A DNA stretch of 64,000 nt. Origin: Arthrobacter sp. Soil782. GTDB lineage: Bacteria > Actinomycetota > Actinomycetes > Actinomycetales > Micrococcaceae. The notes beneath the pieces were generated by a model, which was given only the letters and a program-made list of their open reading frames with translations, searched no databases and was not told the origin of the DNA. The position numbers were made by a program, and so were the translations under genes. Below are positions 18,219-26,118 of the stretch, piece by piece. The stretch is taken from the NCBI RefSeq assembly GCF_001428435.1, contig NZ_LMSO01000007.1:1-64000 (forward strand), given 5' to 3'. Within the stretch, counting starts at the first letter, position 1; the number at the start of each line of letters is the position of its first letter.

Positions 18219-18280
18219 AATGTATACAGAAAAGGCGCAAGAGACAAGATATCACCGCTCTAGTGCGCATTTTGTATACA
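18219..18280 (-). promoter_or_regulatory. gntR-prp promoter with two TGTATACA operators
   Basis: On the minus strand TTGTCT (18242-18247) and TACATT (18219-18224) are spaced 17 bp and make a plausible promoter, with a leader of about 25 nt to gntR. An 8-bp palindrome TGTATACA at 18221-18228 overlaps the -10 and an identical copy lies at 18273-18280, 52 bp away. TGTATAC-type palindromes are common GntR/FCD operators, so autorepression is likely. Confidence 0.7.
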
Positions 18281-18303
18281 TCCGGACCTTTCGACGCCTT
18301 CGG

Positions 18304-19020
18304 CTACCGGTTCCAGGTGTACTCAAGTTCGGGGCGACCACGCGTTCCGTAGCGGGGCATCCGACGGGCAGACCCGCCGTCGGCAAGGTGTTCCAGATAG
18401 CGCCGCGCGGTCACCCGGGACAGTTCCAGCGAGGACGCAACTTCCACCGCTGACACGGGCGCCGGCGCAGCAGACAGGAAGGAAACGACGGCGCGCAGTG
18501 TCTCCTCGGACAGCCCCTTCGGCAGGGTTCCCTGCGACGGCGGACGCAGCGCTGCGAACGCGTTGTCGACTTCCGATTGCGTGGTGGAGGAGGCTTGCGC
18601 GTGCAGGTTCTCGCGGAACAGCCGGTAGTTGCCCAGCTTCTCGCTGAATGCCGAATAGGTGAACGGCTTGATCAGGTACTGCACAATTCCGGATGAGATC
18701 GCGGAGCGCACCACACCCAGCTCCCGTACCGCTGTGATGGCGATAACGTCCACGCTGCTGCCCGAACCTCGGATCCTGCGGATGATGTCCAGTCCGTGCA
18801 GATCGGGCAGATTCATATCGAGCAACACCAGATCGACGACGGCGCCTCCCGCCTCGGTCTGCCGGCGCAGCATCGCAAGCGCCTCGGATCCGGTGCCGGC
18901 AATACCAGCGAGGTCAAACCCTTCGAGACGCTTCACGTACAGAGCGTGGGCCTCCGCCGCGATGGGATCGTCCTCCACCACGAGTACCCGGATGGGGTGA
19001 GCGGCGGGCCGGTCAGCCAC
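18304..19020 (-). CDS. CitB/DcuR-type response regulator
   Basis: 238 residues. The receiver domain has the acidic pair in VLVVEDDPIAAEA, the phosphoacceptor Asp in LVLLDMNLPDLHG, Thr/Ala in IAITAV and Lys in YLIKPF. The C-terminal output domain has a winged-helix segment (VSAVEVASSLELSRVTARRY) like DcuR/CitB. GTG 19020 overlaps the kinase stop by 8 bp. It is the probable activator of the neighbouring dicarboxylate transporter. Confidence 0.9.
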   Translation of the reverse strand: MADRPAAHPIRVLVVEDDPIAAEAHALYVKRLEGFDLAGIAGTGSEALAMLRRQTEAGGAVVDLVLLDMNLPDLHGLDIIRRIRGSGSSVDVIAITAVRELGVVRSAISSGIVQYLIKPFTYSAFSEKLGNYRLFRENLHAQASSTTQSEVDNAFAALRPPSQGTLPKGLSEETLRAVVSFLSAAPAPVSAVEVASSLELSRVTARRYLEHLADGGSARRMPRYGTRGRPELEYTWNR

Positions 19021-20656
19021 GGGTAGCCTCCCCGTGCGCTCGCGGTCCGGCGGGGTCTGCGCTTTCCGGCGCGCGCGGTCCGGCCGGGAGGCGGACCGTG
19101 AAGAGTGCGCCGCCGTCGTTGGTGACGGCAATGGTGCCGCCGAGCCGGTGCACGGCCTGCCGAACCAGTGCCAGCCCGAGACCGCGAGTTCCTGCCGTGC
19201 CTTTGGAGCTGGAGCCCAGCGTGAAGATCGTGCCGAGCTGGGCCTCGCTCAAGCCGGGCCCACTGTCGCCGACCTCGATGTCAACAAAGCCGGCGTCATC
19301 GCCCGCTGTGAAGATCGAAAGCGAGACGGACCGTTCCGCCGAGGAGGCGGCGGCATCGAACGCGTTGTCCAGCAGGTTGCCGATGATCGTGACGAGGTCC
19401 CTCGGATCCATGCCGTGGGTTTCGAGGGTGCCTGCAACATCGATGTCCAGGTGCAGCCCCCGTTCGTTCGCCTGCGCCGCCTTGCCCACCAGGAGCGCGG
19501 TGATGAACGGTTCGTCGATGGCGGCCACCACCTCATCGGTGAGCTGCTGCGACTGCTGAAGGTCCCTCGTCGCAAACTCGAGGGCCTCCGTCCCGCGGTC
19601 AAGTTCGATGAGGGACACGATGGTGTGCAGACGATTGGCGTGCTCATGGGTTTGCGCCCGAAGCGCTTCGGTCAGGGTACGCATGGTCTGAACTTCGTCC
19701 GAGAGGGCCTCCAGCTCGGTGTGGTCGCGGATGGTGGTCACTGTGCCCAGGTGCTTTGTTCCCGACGCCGGGACGGCCGGTTCCTGGTTGACCACCAGCA
19801 CACGGTCATCGGTGACATGGATTTCGTCCACCGCGCGGCGGCCGCTCGCCAGCAGCTCGCGAATAGAGGGCGAGAGGCCGACGTCGGACGCCGGCTTTGG
19901 CTCGCCCGGAACCGACGGCGGCAAGTTCAGCAGCGCTGCGGCCTGGTCGTTGTAGAGCACCAGATCCCCCCGAAGGTTGGTCAGCGCCAGGCCGTCACGC
20001 ACGGAGTGCAGCACTGAATCGTAAAAAACGAACATGCGCGAGAGCTGTTCGGTGCCAAGGCCAAGCGTTGCCCGGCGAAGGTGGCGGCTCAGCACCAGGG
20101 AAACGATTGTTCCGGCGGTGAGCGCACCGGCTGCAATGAGCCAGACGAGCGGCAACTGCGCATTGCGCGCAATGGACACTGTGTCAACGGTGACACCGGC
20201 CGAGACCAGGGCGGTGACGGCGTTATCCGGTGTGGTGACGGGGACAATCGCACGGACTGACGGTCCCAGTGTCCCCGTGAACAACTCGACGTGAGGGACT
20301 CCGCCAAGCGCCTGCTCAACGGATCCGATGTACTGGCCGCCGATCTCACTGGGGTTTCGGTGGGTGTAGCGGGTGCGGTCGGTGTCCATAATGGTCACGA
20401 AATCAACGCCGAGCTCATCCATCACTTCCGCCGCGTAGGGCTGCAGGAGGTCCGAGGGATTCGGGGACTGCACCGCTTCAAGGACAAAGGGATCGTTGGC
20501 GAACGTGGTGGCGACTGCGAGCATGCGCGCCGATGCGGAATCGAAGGTGTTGTCCTCCGCATCGAGGTAGAGGACCCAGGAGATGGTCGTGGTCAGCGCG
20601 AGGACGAAGACGAGTTGGCCAATGAAGAACTGACGTGCCAGGCTCCAGTTCCTCAC
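19013..20656 (-). CDS. CitA/DcuS-type sensor histidine kinase
   Basis: About 547 residues. TM1 is near the N terminus (FFIGQLVFVLALTTTISWVL), followed by a periplasmic PDC/PASp-like sensor of about 130 residues. TM2 is LPLVWLIAAGALTAGTIVSL, then a cytosolic PAS domain. The CitA-type H-box is QTHEHANRLHT. The ATPase boxes are NLLDNAFDA, VGDSGPGL and GTRGLGLALVRQAV. The family senses C4-dicarboxylates or citrate. The start is probably GTG 20656, 10 nt after AAGGAG; GTG 20665 is too close to that site. Confidence 0.88.
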   Translation of the reverse strand: MRNWSLARQFFIGQLVFVLALTTTISWVLYLDAEDNTFDSASARMLAVATTFANDPFVLEAVQSPNPSDLLQPYAAEVMDELGVDFVTIMDTDRTRYTHRNPSEIGGQYIGSVEQALGGVPHVELFTGTLGPSVRAIVPVTTPDNAVTALVSAGVTVDTVSIARNAQLPLVWLIAAGALTAGTIVSLVLSRHLRRATLGLGTEQLSRMFVFYDSVLHSVRDGLALTNLRGDLVLYNDQAAALLNLPPSVPGEPKPASDVGLSPSIRELLASGRRAVDEIHVTDDRVLVVNQEPAVPASGTKHLGTVTTIRDHTELEALSDEVQTMRTLTEALRAQTHEHANRLHTIVSLIELDRGTEALEFATRDLQQSQQLTDEVVAAIDEPFITALLVGKAAQANERGLHLDIDVAGTLETHGMDPRDLVTIIGNLLDNAFDAAASSAERSVSLSIFTAGDDAGFVDIEVGDSGPGLSEAQLGTIFTLGSSSKGTAGTRGLGLALVRQAVHRLGGTIAVTNDGGALFTVRLPAGPRAPESADPAGPRAHGEATRG

Positions 20657-20745
20657 TCGGATCACGCTCCTTCCGCCTGCGACGGCGCCCGTTCTTCTGG
20701 CAGTTGCCCAGCATTGTCCACGGTCCGGCGAACAGTATGAACGCA

Positions 20746-20777
20746 ATCGTGACCGGCATCACTCTAGCGCTCACGAT
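20746..20777. promoter_or_regulatory. Inverted repeat between divergent kinase and transporter genes
   Basis: ATCGTGA (20746-20752) and TCACGAT (20771-20777) form 7-bp perfect inverted arms 25 bp apart centre to centre, 50 bp before the transporter start. The location suits an operator for the adjacent response regulator. No experimental or family-level support is visible from the sequence. Confidence 0.35.
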
Positions 20778-20826
20778 GGTTAGGAACCGGCCATCGGGCC
20801 GCCTACCAGCATAAGGAGTAAATAGC

Positions 20827-22254
20827 ATGGCGAAGATGCCTGCACAGTCTGCCGCTTCGGTCGACAAACCCCGCAAGAAGGTGGATAAGACCCACTTTCT
20901 CTACATTGCCGTCATCGTCGCCGTCATCGCCGGCGCAATTCTTGGCCTCGCTGCGCCTGAGGTTGCCAAATCACTCAAGCCCATCGGCACGGCCTTCATC
21001 GGTCTGATCAAGATGATGATCGCCCCGATCATCTTCTGCACCATCGTGCTGGGCATCGGGTCCATTGCGAAAGCGGCAACTGTCGGCAAAGTCGGCGGTC
21101 TGGCCCTCGGATACTTCATGCTGATGTCCACGTTCGCCCTGGGAATCGGCCTCGTGGTCGGAAATATCGTCAAGCCCGGTGCAGGCCTGGACATTTCCGG
21201 CGCCACCTATGAGACAGAGAGCAAGGAAGCTGAGGGAACGGTTGACTTCCTGCTCGGCATCATTCCGGACACCCTGCTGTCCTCGCTGACCGGCACCAGC
21301 ATCCTCCAGACACTCTTTGTCGCCCTGCTGGTCGGTTTTGCGCTGCAGAAGATGGGAACGGCCGGTAAGCCGATCCTGCGCGGCATCGGCCACATCCAGG
21401 CGCTGGTCTTCCGCATCCTCATCATGGTCATGTGGCTCGCACCGATCGGCGCCTTCGGGGCCATTGCCGCCGTCGTCGGCGAAACCGGAGTCCAGGCCAT
21501 TGTGAGCATGTTCACCCTGATGGCCGCGTTCTACGTCACCTGCATCATATTCATCGTCGTCATCCTCGGCGGTCTCCTCAAGATCGTCACCGGCCTCAAC
21601 ATCTTCAAGCTGATGAAGTACCTGGGCCGCGAGTACCTGCTCATCTTCTCGACCTCGTCCTCGGAAGCAGCACTGCCCCGCCTGATCGCGAAGATGGAGC
21701 ACCTGGGTGTCTCCAAGCCGGTAGTCGGTGTCACGGTTCCTACCGGTTACTCCTTCAACCTTGACGGCACCGCCATCTACCTGACCATGGCATCGCTGTT
21801 CGTTGCCTCCGCCCTCGGTACCCCACTGGCGCTCGGTGAGCAGATCTCGCTGCTGATCTTCATGATCATCGCGTCGAAGGGTGCAGCAGGTGTCACTGGC
21901 GCAGGCCTGGCCACCCTGGCAGGCGGCCTGCAGTCGCACCGCCCCGACCTTGTGGACGGCGTCGGCCTTATTGTGGGCATTGACCGCTTCATGTCCGAGG
22001 CACGCGCACTGACCAACTTCACCGGCAACGCCGTTGCCACCGTTCTGATCGGTACCTGGACCAAGGAGATCGAGCGCGGTCAGGTGGACGAAGTGCTGGC
22101 CGGCCGCTTGCCCTTCGACGAAGCGACCATGACTGCCGGTCACTTCGAAGATGCCAAAGCGGACACCGCCGAGGACGGCGCAGAAACCAAGACCGACATC
22201 GCCGAAGCACACATCACCGGCCGCGAAGCGGAAAGGGTCGGCGCCACGCACTGA
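20827..22254 (+). CDS. dctA: C4-dicarboxylate/cation symporter, DctA-like
   Basis: 475 residues with the Glt/DctA fold. Landmarks are the serine-rich hairpin 1 motif in FSTSSSEAALPRL, TM7 NLDGTAIYLTM, hairpin 2 SKGAAGVTGAG and TM8 DRFMSEARALTNFTGNAVAT. The R at the end of SEARA-type TM8 motifs and the N-x-x-G-N ending fit dicarboxylate transport. AAGGAG lies upstream of ATG 20827. It is divergent from the CitA/CitB-type system, the usual control for such transporters. The C-terminal 60 residues are hydrophilic and acidic. Confidence 0.92.
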   Translation: MAKMPAQSAASVDKPRKKVDKTHFLYIAVIVAVIAGAILGLAAPEVAKSLKPIGTAFIGLIKMMIAPIIFCTIVLGIGSIAKAATVGKVGGLALGYFMLMSTFALGIGLVVGNIVKPGAGLDISGATYETESKEAEGTVDFLLGIIPDTLLSSLTGTSILQTLFVALLVGFALQKMGTAGKPILRGIGHIQALVFRILIMVMWLAPIGAFGAIAAVVGETGVQAIVSMFTLMAAFYVTCIIFIVVILGGLLKIVTGLNIFKLMKYLGREYLLIFSTSSSEAALPRLIAKMEHLGVSKPVVGVTVPTGYSFNLDGTAIYLTMASLFVASALGTPLALGEQISLLIFMIIASKGAAGVTGAGLATLAGGLQSHRPDLVDGVGLIVGIDRFMSEARALTNFTGNAVATVLIGTWTKEIERGQVDEVLAGRLPFDEATMTAGHFEDAKADTAEDGAETKTDIAEAHITGREAERVGATH

Positions 22255-22275
22255 TTCCCCCGCGTTGAATTGTCT

Positions 22276-22313
22276 GGACACGCCCCTTTTGCAGGCTCAT
22301 AAGGGGCGTGTCC
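22276..22313 (+). terminator. Terminator of the dctA transcript
   Basis: A 13-bp perfect stem (GGACACGCCCCTT, 22276-22288, with 22301-22313) with a 12-nt loop begins 21 bp after the transporter stop. There is no long T-tract but a CTGCTGTTT stretch follows. Confidence 0.75.
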
Positions 22314-22347
22314 TGCTGTTTCACTGACCTCCACCGCCAGCAAGCTC

Positions 22348-22377
22348 TCAAGCTTGAACCTCAAGTTGAGACTCAAG
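22348..22377. repeat. Cluster of overlapping TCAAG/TTGAG palindromes
   Basis: Three small palindromes lie in 30 bp: TCAAGCTTGA (22348-22357), CTCAAGTTGAG (22360-22370) and TTGAGACTCAA (22366-22376). The half-site TCAAG resembles the HspR half-site (ACTCAAG), but the spacing does not match its CTTGAGT-N7-ACTCAAG operator. The cluster is about 110 bp upstream of parA and may be a multi-site operator. Confidence 0.4.
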
Positions 22378-22449
22378 GCTCGCGCACCGCGAACACTACA
22401 TTTCCACGGCTCCGGAGGGGAGCGGTTGTAACGTGGGGAAGCAAGCGAA

Positions 22450-22465
22450 CAGTAACTTGTTACTG
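22450..22465. promoter_or_regulatory. 16-bp palindrome upstream of parA
   Basis: CAGTAAC-TT-GTTACTG is a perfect inverted repeat 20 bp before the parA start. It does not resemble the parS consensus. It may be a regulator site acting on the parA-scpAB operon. Confidence 0.4.
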
Positions 22466-22485
22466 GACAAGCACTAGACGGAAGC

Positions 22486-23385
22486 GTGGATAGATACGTG
22501 AGTAGCGAACAGGGTTCCACAACTCTGAAGGACGCAACCGACTCAGAGATTGGCCCCACCGGACGTCCGGTCACCGAATTTCCCGAACCGCCGGTGCTGG
22601 CCTCCCATGGTCCCGCCCGCGTCATCGCCATGGTGAACCAGAAGGGTGGTGTCGGCAAGACCACGTCCACCATCAACCTGGGCGCCGCGCTCGCAGAAGC
22701 GGGCCGCCGTGTCCTCCTCGTAGACTTCGATCCGCAGGGTGCGCTCTCCGCGGGCCTCGGCACCAATCCACACGAGCTCGACGTCACCGTCTACAACGTC
22801 CTCATGGACCGCAAGGTCAACATCGAGGACGCCATCCAGCGCACCGGCGTAGAGAACATCGACCTCCTCCCCGCGAATATCGACCTCTCCGCCGCCGAGG
22901 TGCAGCTGGTCAATGAGGTCGCCCGCGAGCAGGTCCTGGACCGCGCATTGCGCAAGGTCGAGGACAACTACGATGTCATCCTCATCGACTGCCAGCCATC
23001 ACTCGGTCTCCTGACAGTCAACGCGTTGACCGCGGCGCATGGTGTCATCATTCCGCTCATCTGCGAGTTCTTCGCGTTGCGCGCCGTTGCGCTACTGGTC
23101 GAAACCATCGAGAAGGTTCAGGACCGCCTCAATCCGCGACTGCAGGTGGATGGCGTCCTCGCAACCATGTATGACGCGCGGACGCTCCACAGCCGAGAGG
23201 TCATCGCCCGTCTCGTGGAAGCCTTCGGAGACAAGGTCTTCGAAACGGTCATCAAGCGCACCATCAAGTTCGCTGATGCCACCGTCGCCGCAGAGCCGAT
23301 CACCACCTACGCCGGTAACCACTCCGGCGCGGATGCCTACCGCAACCTCGCCCGGGAGCTCATCTCCCGCGGCGGCGCGCCTTAG
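22486..23385 (+). CDS. parA: ParA/Soj-family ATPase of the scpAB operon
   Basis: 299 residues. The deviant Walker A is MVNQKGGVGKTTST, with LLVDFDPQGALSAGLG and VILIDCQPSLGLLTVNAL following. About 45 residues precede the ATPase fold. The gene lies 15 bp upstream of scpA, an arrangement conserved in actinobacteria (Rv1708-Rv1710 in M. tuberculosis). No parB or parS is nearby, so this is probably not the main origin-partitioning ParA. The start is GTG 22486 or GTG 22498; GGAAG precedes the first. Confidence 0.92.
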   Translation: MDRYVSSEQGSTTLKDATDSEIGPTGRPVTEFPEPPVLASHGPARVIAMVNQKGGVGKTTSTINLGAALAEAGRRVLLVDFDPQGALSAGLGTNPHELDVTVYNVLMDRKVNIEDAIQRTGVENIDLLPANIDLSAAEVQLVNEVAREQVLDRALRKVEDNYDVILIDCQPSLGLLTVNALTAAHGVIIPLICEFFALRAVALLVETIEKVQDRLNPRLQVDGVLATMYDARTLHSREVIARLVEAFGDKVFETVIKRTIKFADATVAAEPITTYAGNHSGADAYRNLARELISRGGAP

Positions 23386-23400
23386 CAGGCTCCCCGCCTG

Positions 23401-24312
23401 ATGGGGCAGGACGCTCACGACGACGGCGGCGCCCCCCTCGCGCTGCCGGAGCCTGAGAAGGCCGGGCGGTTCGAAGTCCGGCTCGACAACTTCAACGGGC
23501 CGTTTGACCTTTTGTTGAGCCTCATCTCCAAGCATGAGCTGAACATCACCGAGATTGCCCTCGCGAAGGTCACCGACGAGTTCATCGGCTACATCCGCGC
23601 TTTCAGCGCAGCCGGGGACAGTTTTTCACTGGACGAAGCAAGCGAGTTCCTTGTCATCGCCGCGACCCTCCTGGATCTCAAAGCGGCGCGGTTGCTGCCA
23701 TCGGGGGAGGTTGAGGACGAGGAGGACATCGCACTGCTCGAGGCCCGTGACCTTCTCTTCGCGCGCCTGCTGCAATACAAGGCATTCAAGGAGATCGCCC
23801 GGCAGTTGGGCACGCGCCTCGCCGAAGAGGCCGGACGCTTCCCGCGTGAGGTAGCGCTTGAACCGCGGCTCGCCGCAATGATGCCCGAACTCACCTGGCG
23901 AATGTCGCCGTCGGACTTTGCCGCGATCGCCGCGAAAGCGCTGGAGCCCCGCGAACCGGCGCCTACCGAAGTGGGCATTGGTCACCTCCACGCTCCGGCA
24001 GTAAGCGTCCGCGAGCAAGCCGACATCATCGGGCACCGCCTGCGGGAGCAGGGAGTACTGTCCTTCCGTCAGCTCACCGCAGACGCGGGCTCACTTGTTG
24101 TCGTCGTCGCCCGTTTTCTTGCGCTGCTGGAAATGTTCCGGGATATGGTCATCACCATGGACCAGGCCGCGCCGCTGGGGGAGCTGACTGTCCGGTGGTC
24201 GGCGGGGGAGCGGGACTGGTCAGCGGAGCGCATCAGCGAGGAATACGATCAGGACGTGTCGCCGGTTATGGATGAGAACGCAGAAGGAGGAGTCCGTGAC
24301 CGAGCGAACTGA
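23401..24312 (+). CDS. scpA: Segregation and condensation protein A (kleisin)
   Basis: 303 residues. The N-terminal kleisin signature is FEVRLDNFNGPFDLLLSLIS with KHELNITEIALAKVTDEF. The middle helix EFLVIAATLLDLKAARLLP and the C-terminal winged helix, with LALLEMFRD, complete the family pattern. It bridges SMC heads with ScpB in chromosome condensation. Its 3' end overlaps scpB by 17 bp. Confidence 0.94.
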   Translation: MGQDAHDDGGAPLALPEPEKAGRFEVRLDNFNGPFDLLLSLISKHELNITEIALAKVTDEFIGYIRAFSAAGDSFSLDEASEFLVIAATLLDLKAARLLPSGEVEDEEDIALLEARDLLFARLLQYKAFKEIARQLGTRLAEEAGRFPREVALEPRLAAMMPELTWRMSPSDFAAIAAKALEPREPAPTEVGIGHLHAPAVSVREQADIIGHRLREQGVLSFRQLTADAGSLVVVVARFLALLEMFRDMVITMDQAAPLGELTVRWSAGERDWSAERISEEYDQDVSPVMDENAEGGVRDRAN

Positions 24313-24955
24313 AACACCTGATGGCACTCGCGGTGAGCCGGGCGAGGGGTCGGTGACTGACGTCGCCTCTTTGCCCGGCGGAGTGCCGGCCGCAGTCGAG
24401 GCCGTGCTCCTTGTCGTTGAGGAACCGGTGACGGAGATGCAGTTGGCCACAGCGCTGGAAGTTCCTGTCCAGCAGGTGCAGGAAGCGCTCGCGGAATTGA
24501 TGGCCGAGTATGACGGCTATACTGGTCAGGGCCCGGAACCCGGACCAACGCGGCGTCGGGGTATTGAGCTCCGAAATGTCGCCGGCGGGTGGCGGTTCTA
24601 CACGCGCAGCGAGTTCGCTGCCGTCGTCGGACGGTTTGTTCTCGACGGACAGAGTGCGCGGCTTTCGCAGGCAGCTCTGGAAACCCTCGCCGTCATCGCC
24701 TACCGGCAACCGGTCTCACGCTCGCGGGTGTCGGCAATCCGCGGGGTGAATGTGGACTCCGTGGTCCGCACCCTTGTTCAACGTGGACTTGTCGCCGATG
24801 TTGCTACCGATCCGGAGACCGGCGCGGTGCTCTACGGAACAACACCGCTTTTTCTGGAAAGATTGGGTATTGGCACCGTTGCCGATCTGCCCAAGCTTTC
24901 TCCGCACCTGCCCGGTCTCGAAAACCTGCAGGACTTCGATCACACCACGTACTGA
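24296..24955 (+). CDS. scpB: Segregation and condensation protein B
   Basis: About 219 residues with two winged-helix domains. Recognisable parts are VEAVLLVVEEPVTEMQLATA, RGIELRNVAGGWRFYTRSE, LETLAVIAYRQPVSRSRVSA and IRGVNVDSVVRTLVQRGLV. GTG 24296 is chosen over ATG 24272 because AAGGAGGAG ends 2-3 nt before TCC-GTG, a strong site. It pairs with ScpA and SMC. Confidence 0.93.
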   Translation: MTERTETPDGTRGEPGEGSVTDVASLPGGVPAAVEAVLLVVEEPVTEMQLATALEVPVQQVQEALAELMAEYDGYTGQGPEPGPTRRRGIELRNVAGGWRFYTRSEFAAVVGRFVLDGQSARLSQAALETLAVIAYRQPVSRSRVSAIRGVNVDSVVRTLVQRGLVADVATDPETGAVLYGTTPLFLERLGIGTVADLPKLSPHLPGLENLQDFDHTTY

Positions 24956-24978
24956 CGTACAACAGCTAAGGACTTTCA

Positions 24979-26115
24979 ATGACACAGGCGCCCCGCTCCG
25001 GATCCGGAAGGAACCGCGACGGCCGTAATCCTGCCTCCGATTCCGGGGGCAAGCCCGCCAGGGACGCCGGTGACGCGAAGCCCGCACGCGCAGGCAGGGG
25101 ATACGACGGCCCCAAACGCACCGGTGCTCCCAAGAGTGCGGGCGCAGGCGGTTACAAGGGTGCCGGTGCTCCCAAGAGTGGCGGCGCAGGTGGGTACAAG
25201 GGTGCGGGTGCTCCGAAGGGCGCGGGCGCAGCCAAGGGTGCTCCGAAAACAGCGCGCAGCGGTCAGCGCGGTGCTTCCGCCGGATCAGCGCCCTTCGGCA
25301 AAGAGCGGTTCGGCCGCAACCTCGGCGCAGTGCACCGCCCCCGCCGCCCCAAGGCCCCGCCCGTCGACCGGCTCGATGTGCACAATCCCGACGGCGTCCG
25401 CCTGCAGAAGATCATGGCGTCCGCCGGTGTCGCCTCCCGCCGGGTGTGCGAGGACATGATCCGTGACGGCCGCGTCGAGGTTGACGGCACCATCGTGACG
25501 GACCTCGGCGTGCGCGTCGATGCATCGACGGCAGCGATCCACGTCGATGGCCTCCGTCTTCAGCTCAACGAGACCATGATGTACTACGCCTTCAACAAGC
25601 CCAAGGGTGTCGTCTCCACTATGGAAGACCCTGAAGGCCGCCCCTGCATCAGCGACTTCCTGAAGAACCGCAAGGGCGAGCGTCTCTTTCACATCGGCCG
25701 CCTCGACGTCGCAACCGAAGGCCTGCTGCTGCTGACCAACGACGGCGAACTTACCAACCGCCTGACGCATCCGTCCTTCGAGGTGCCCAAGACCTACCTG
25801 GTGCAGGTCCGTGGCCCCATGGCCCACGGCATCGGCGCCCAGATGAAGGAAGGCATTGAGCTGGAGGACGGCATCGCCCGGGTTGATTCCTTCAGGCTTG
25901 TCGATTCCACTCCCGGGCACGTGCTCGTGGAGGTCGTTCTCCACTCTGGCCGCAACCGCGTGGTGCGCCGCTTGTTCGATGCCATCGGGCACCCGGTCGA
26001 GCGTCTGGTCCGCACCCAGTTCGGTCCAATTCGCGTCGGCGACCAGCGTCAGGGCAGCATCCGCGTTCTCGGCCGTCAGGAAGTTGGGCACCTCCTGGCC
26101 GCTGTGGAGATGTAG
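24979..26115 (+). CDS. rluB: rRNA large-subunit pseudouridine synthase RluB/RsuA family
   Basis: 378 residues. Residues 1-130 are a basic Gly/Ala/Lys/Pro extension with 14-residue repeats (GAPKSAGAGGYKGA). Residues about 137-185 form the S4 domain (VRLQKIMASAGVASRRVCED). The synthase domain has the catalytic Asp in HIGRLDVATEGLLLLTND, then RLTHPSFEVPKTYLVQV and HSGRNRVVRRLFDAIGHPVE. It makes pseudouridine in the 23S rRNA helix 80/90 area in characterised RluB. The long basic tail is common in actinobacterial homologues and may bind RNA. Confidence 0.93.
   Translation: MTQAPRSGSGRNRDGRNPASDSGGKPARDAGDAKPARAGRGYDGPKRTGAPKSAGAGGYKGAGAPKSGGAGGYKGAGAPKGAGAAKGAPKTARSGQRGASAGSAPFGKERFGRNLGAVHRPRRPKAPPVDRLDVHNPDGVRLQKIMASAGVASRRVCEDMIRDGRVEVDGTIVTDLGVRVDASTAAIHVDGLRLQLNETMMYYAFNKPKGVVSTMEDPEGRPCISDFLKNRKGERLFHIGRLDVATEGLLLLTNDGELTNRLTHPSFEVPKTYLVQVRGPMAHGIGAQMKEGIELEDGIARVDSFRLVDSTPGHVLVEVVLHSGRNRVVRRLFDAIGHPVERLVRTQFGPIRVGDQRQGSIRVLGRQEVGHLLAAVEM
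25123..25242 (+). repeat. 42-bp tandem coding repeat in the rluB extension
   Basis: Two full units (25123-25164 and 25165-25206) and a diverged partial third from 25207 keep the reading frame and encode GAPKS(A/G)GAGGYKGA. They lie in the basic disordered N-terminal extension. Confidence 0.75.
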
Positions 26116-26118
26116 CCG

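Noticed and set aside
20971-22281. 436-codon minus-strand open frame over dctA
   Set aside because: Translation is rich in D, G, H and Q with no fold-like pattern; it mirrors the transporter codons.
22348-22377. HspR HAIR operator
   Set aside because: Half-sites resemble ACTCAAG, but no pair has the CTTGAGT-N7-ACTCAAG spacing and no heat-shock gene is adjacent.
22441-22485. parS site near parA
   Set aside because: The palindrome CAGTAAC-TT-GTTACTG does not match the TGTTTCACGTGAAACA consensus, and parB is absent.
9058-22485. Integrative element with xerD as its integrase
   Set aside because: XerD is the conserved housekeeping recombinase in its normal place. No flanking direct repeats, second integrase, replication or transfer genes were found.
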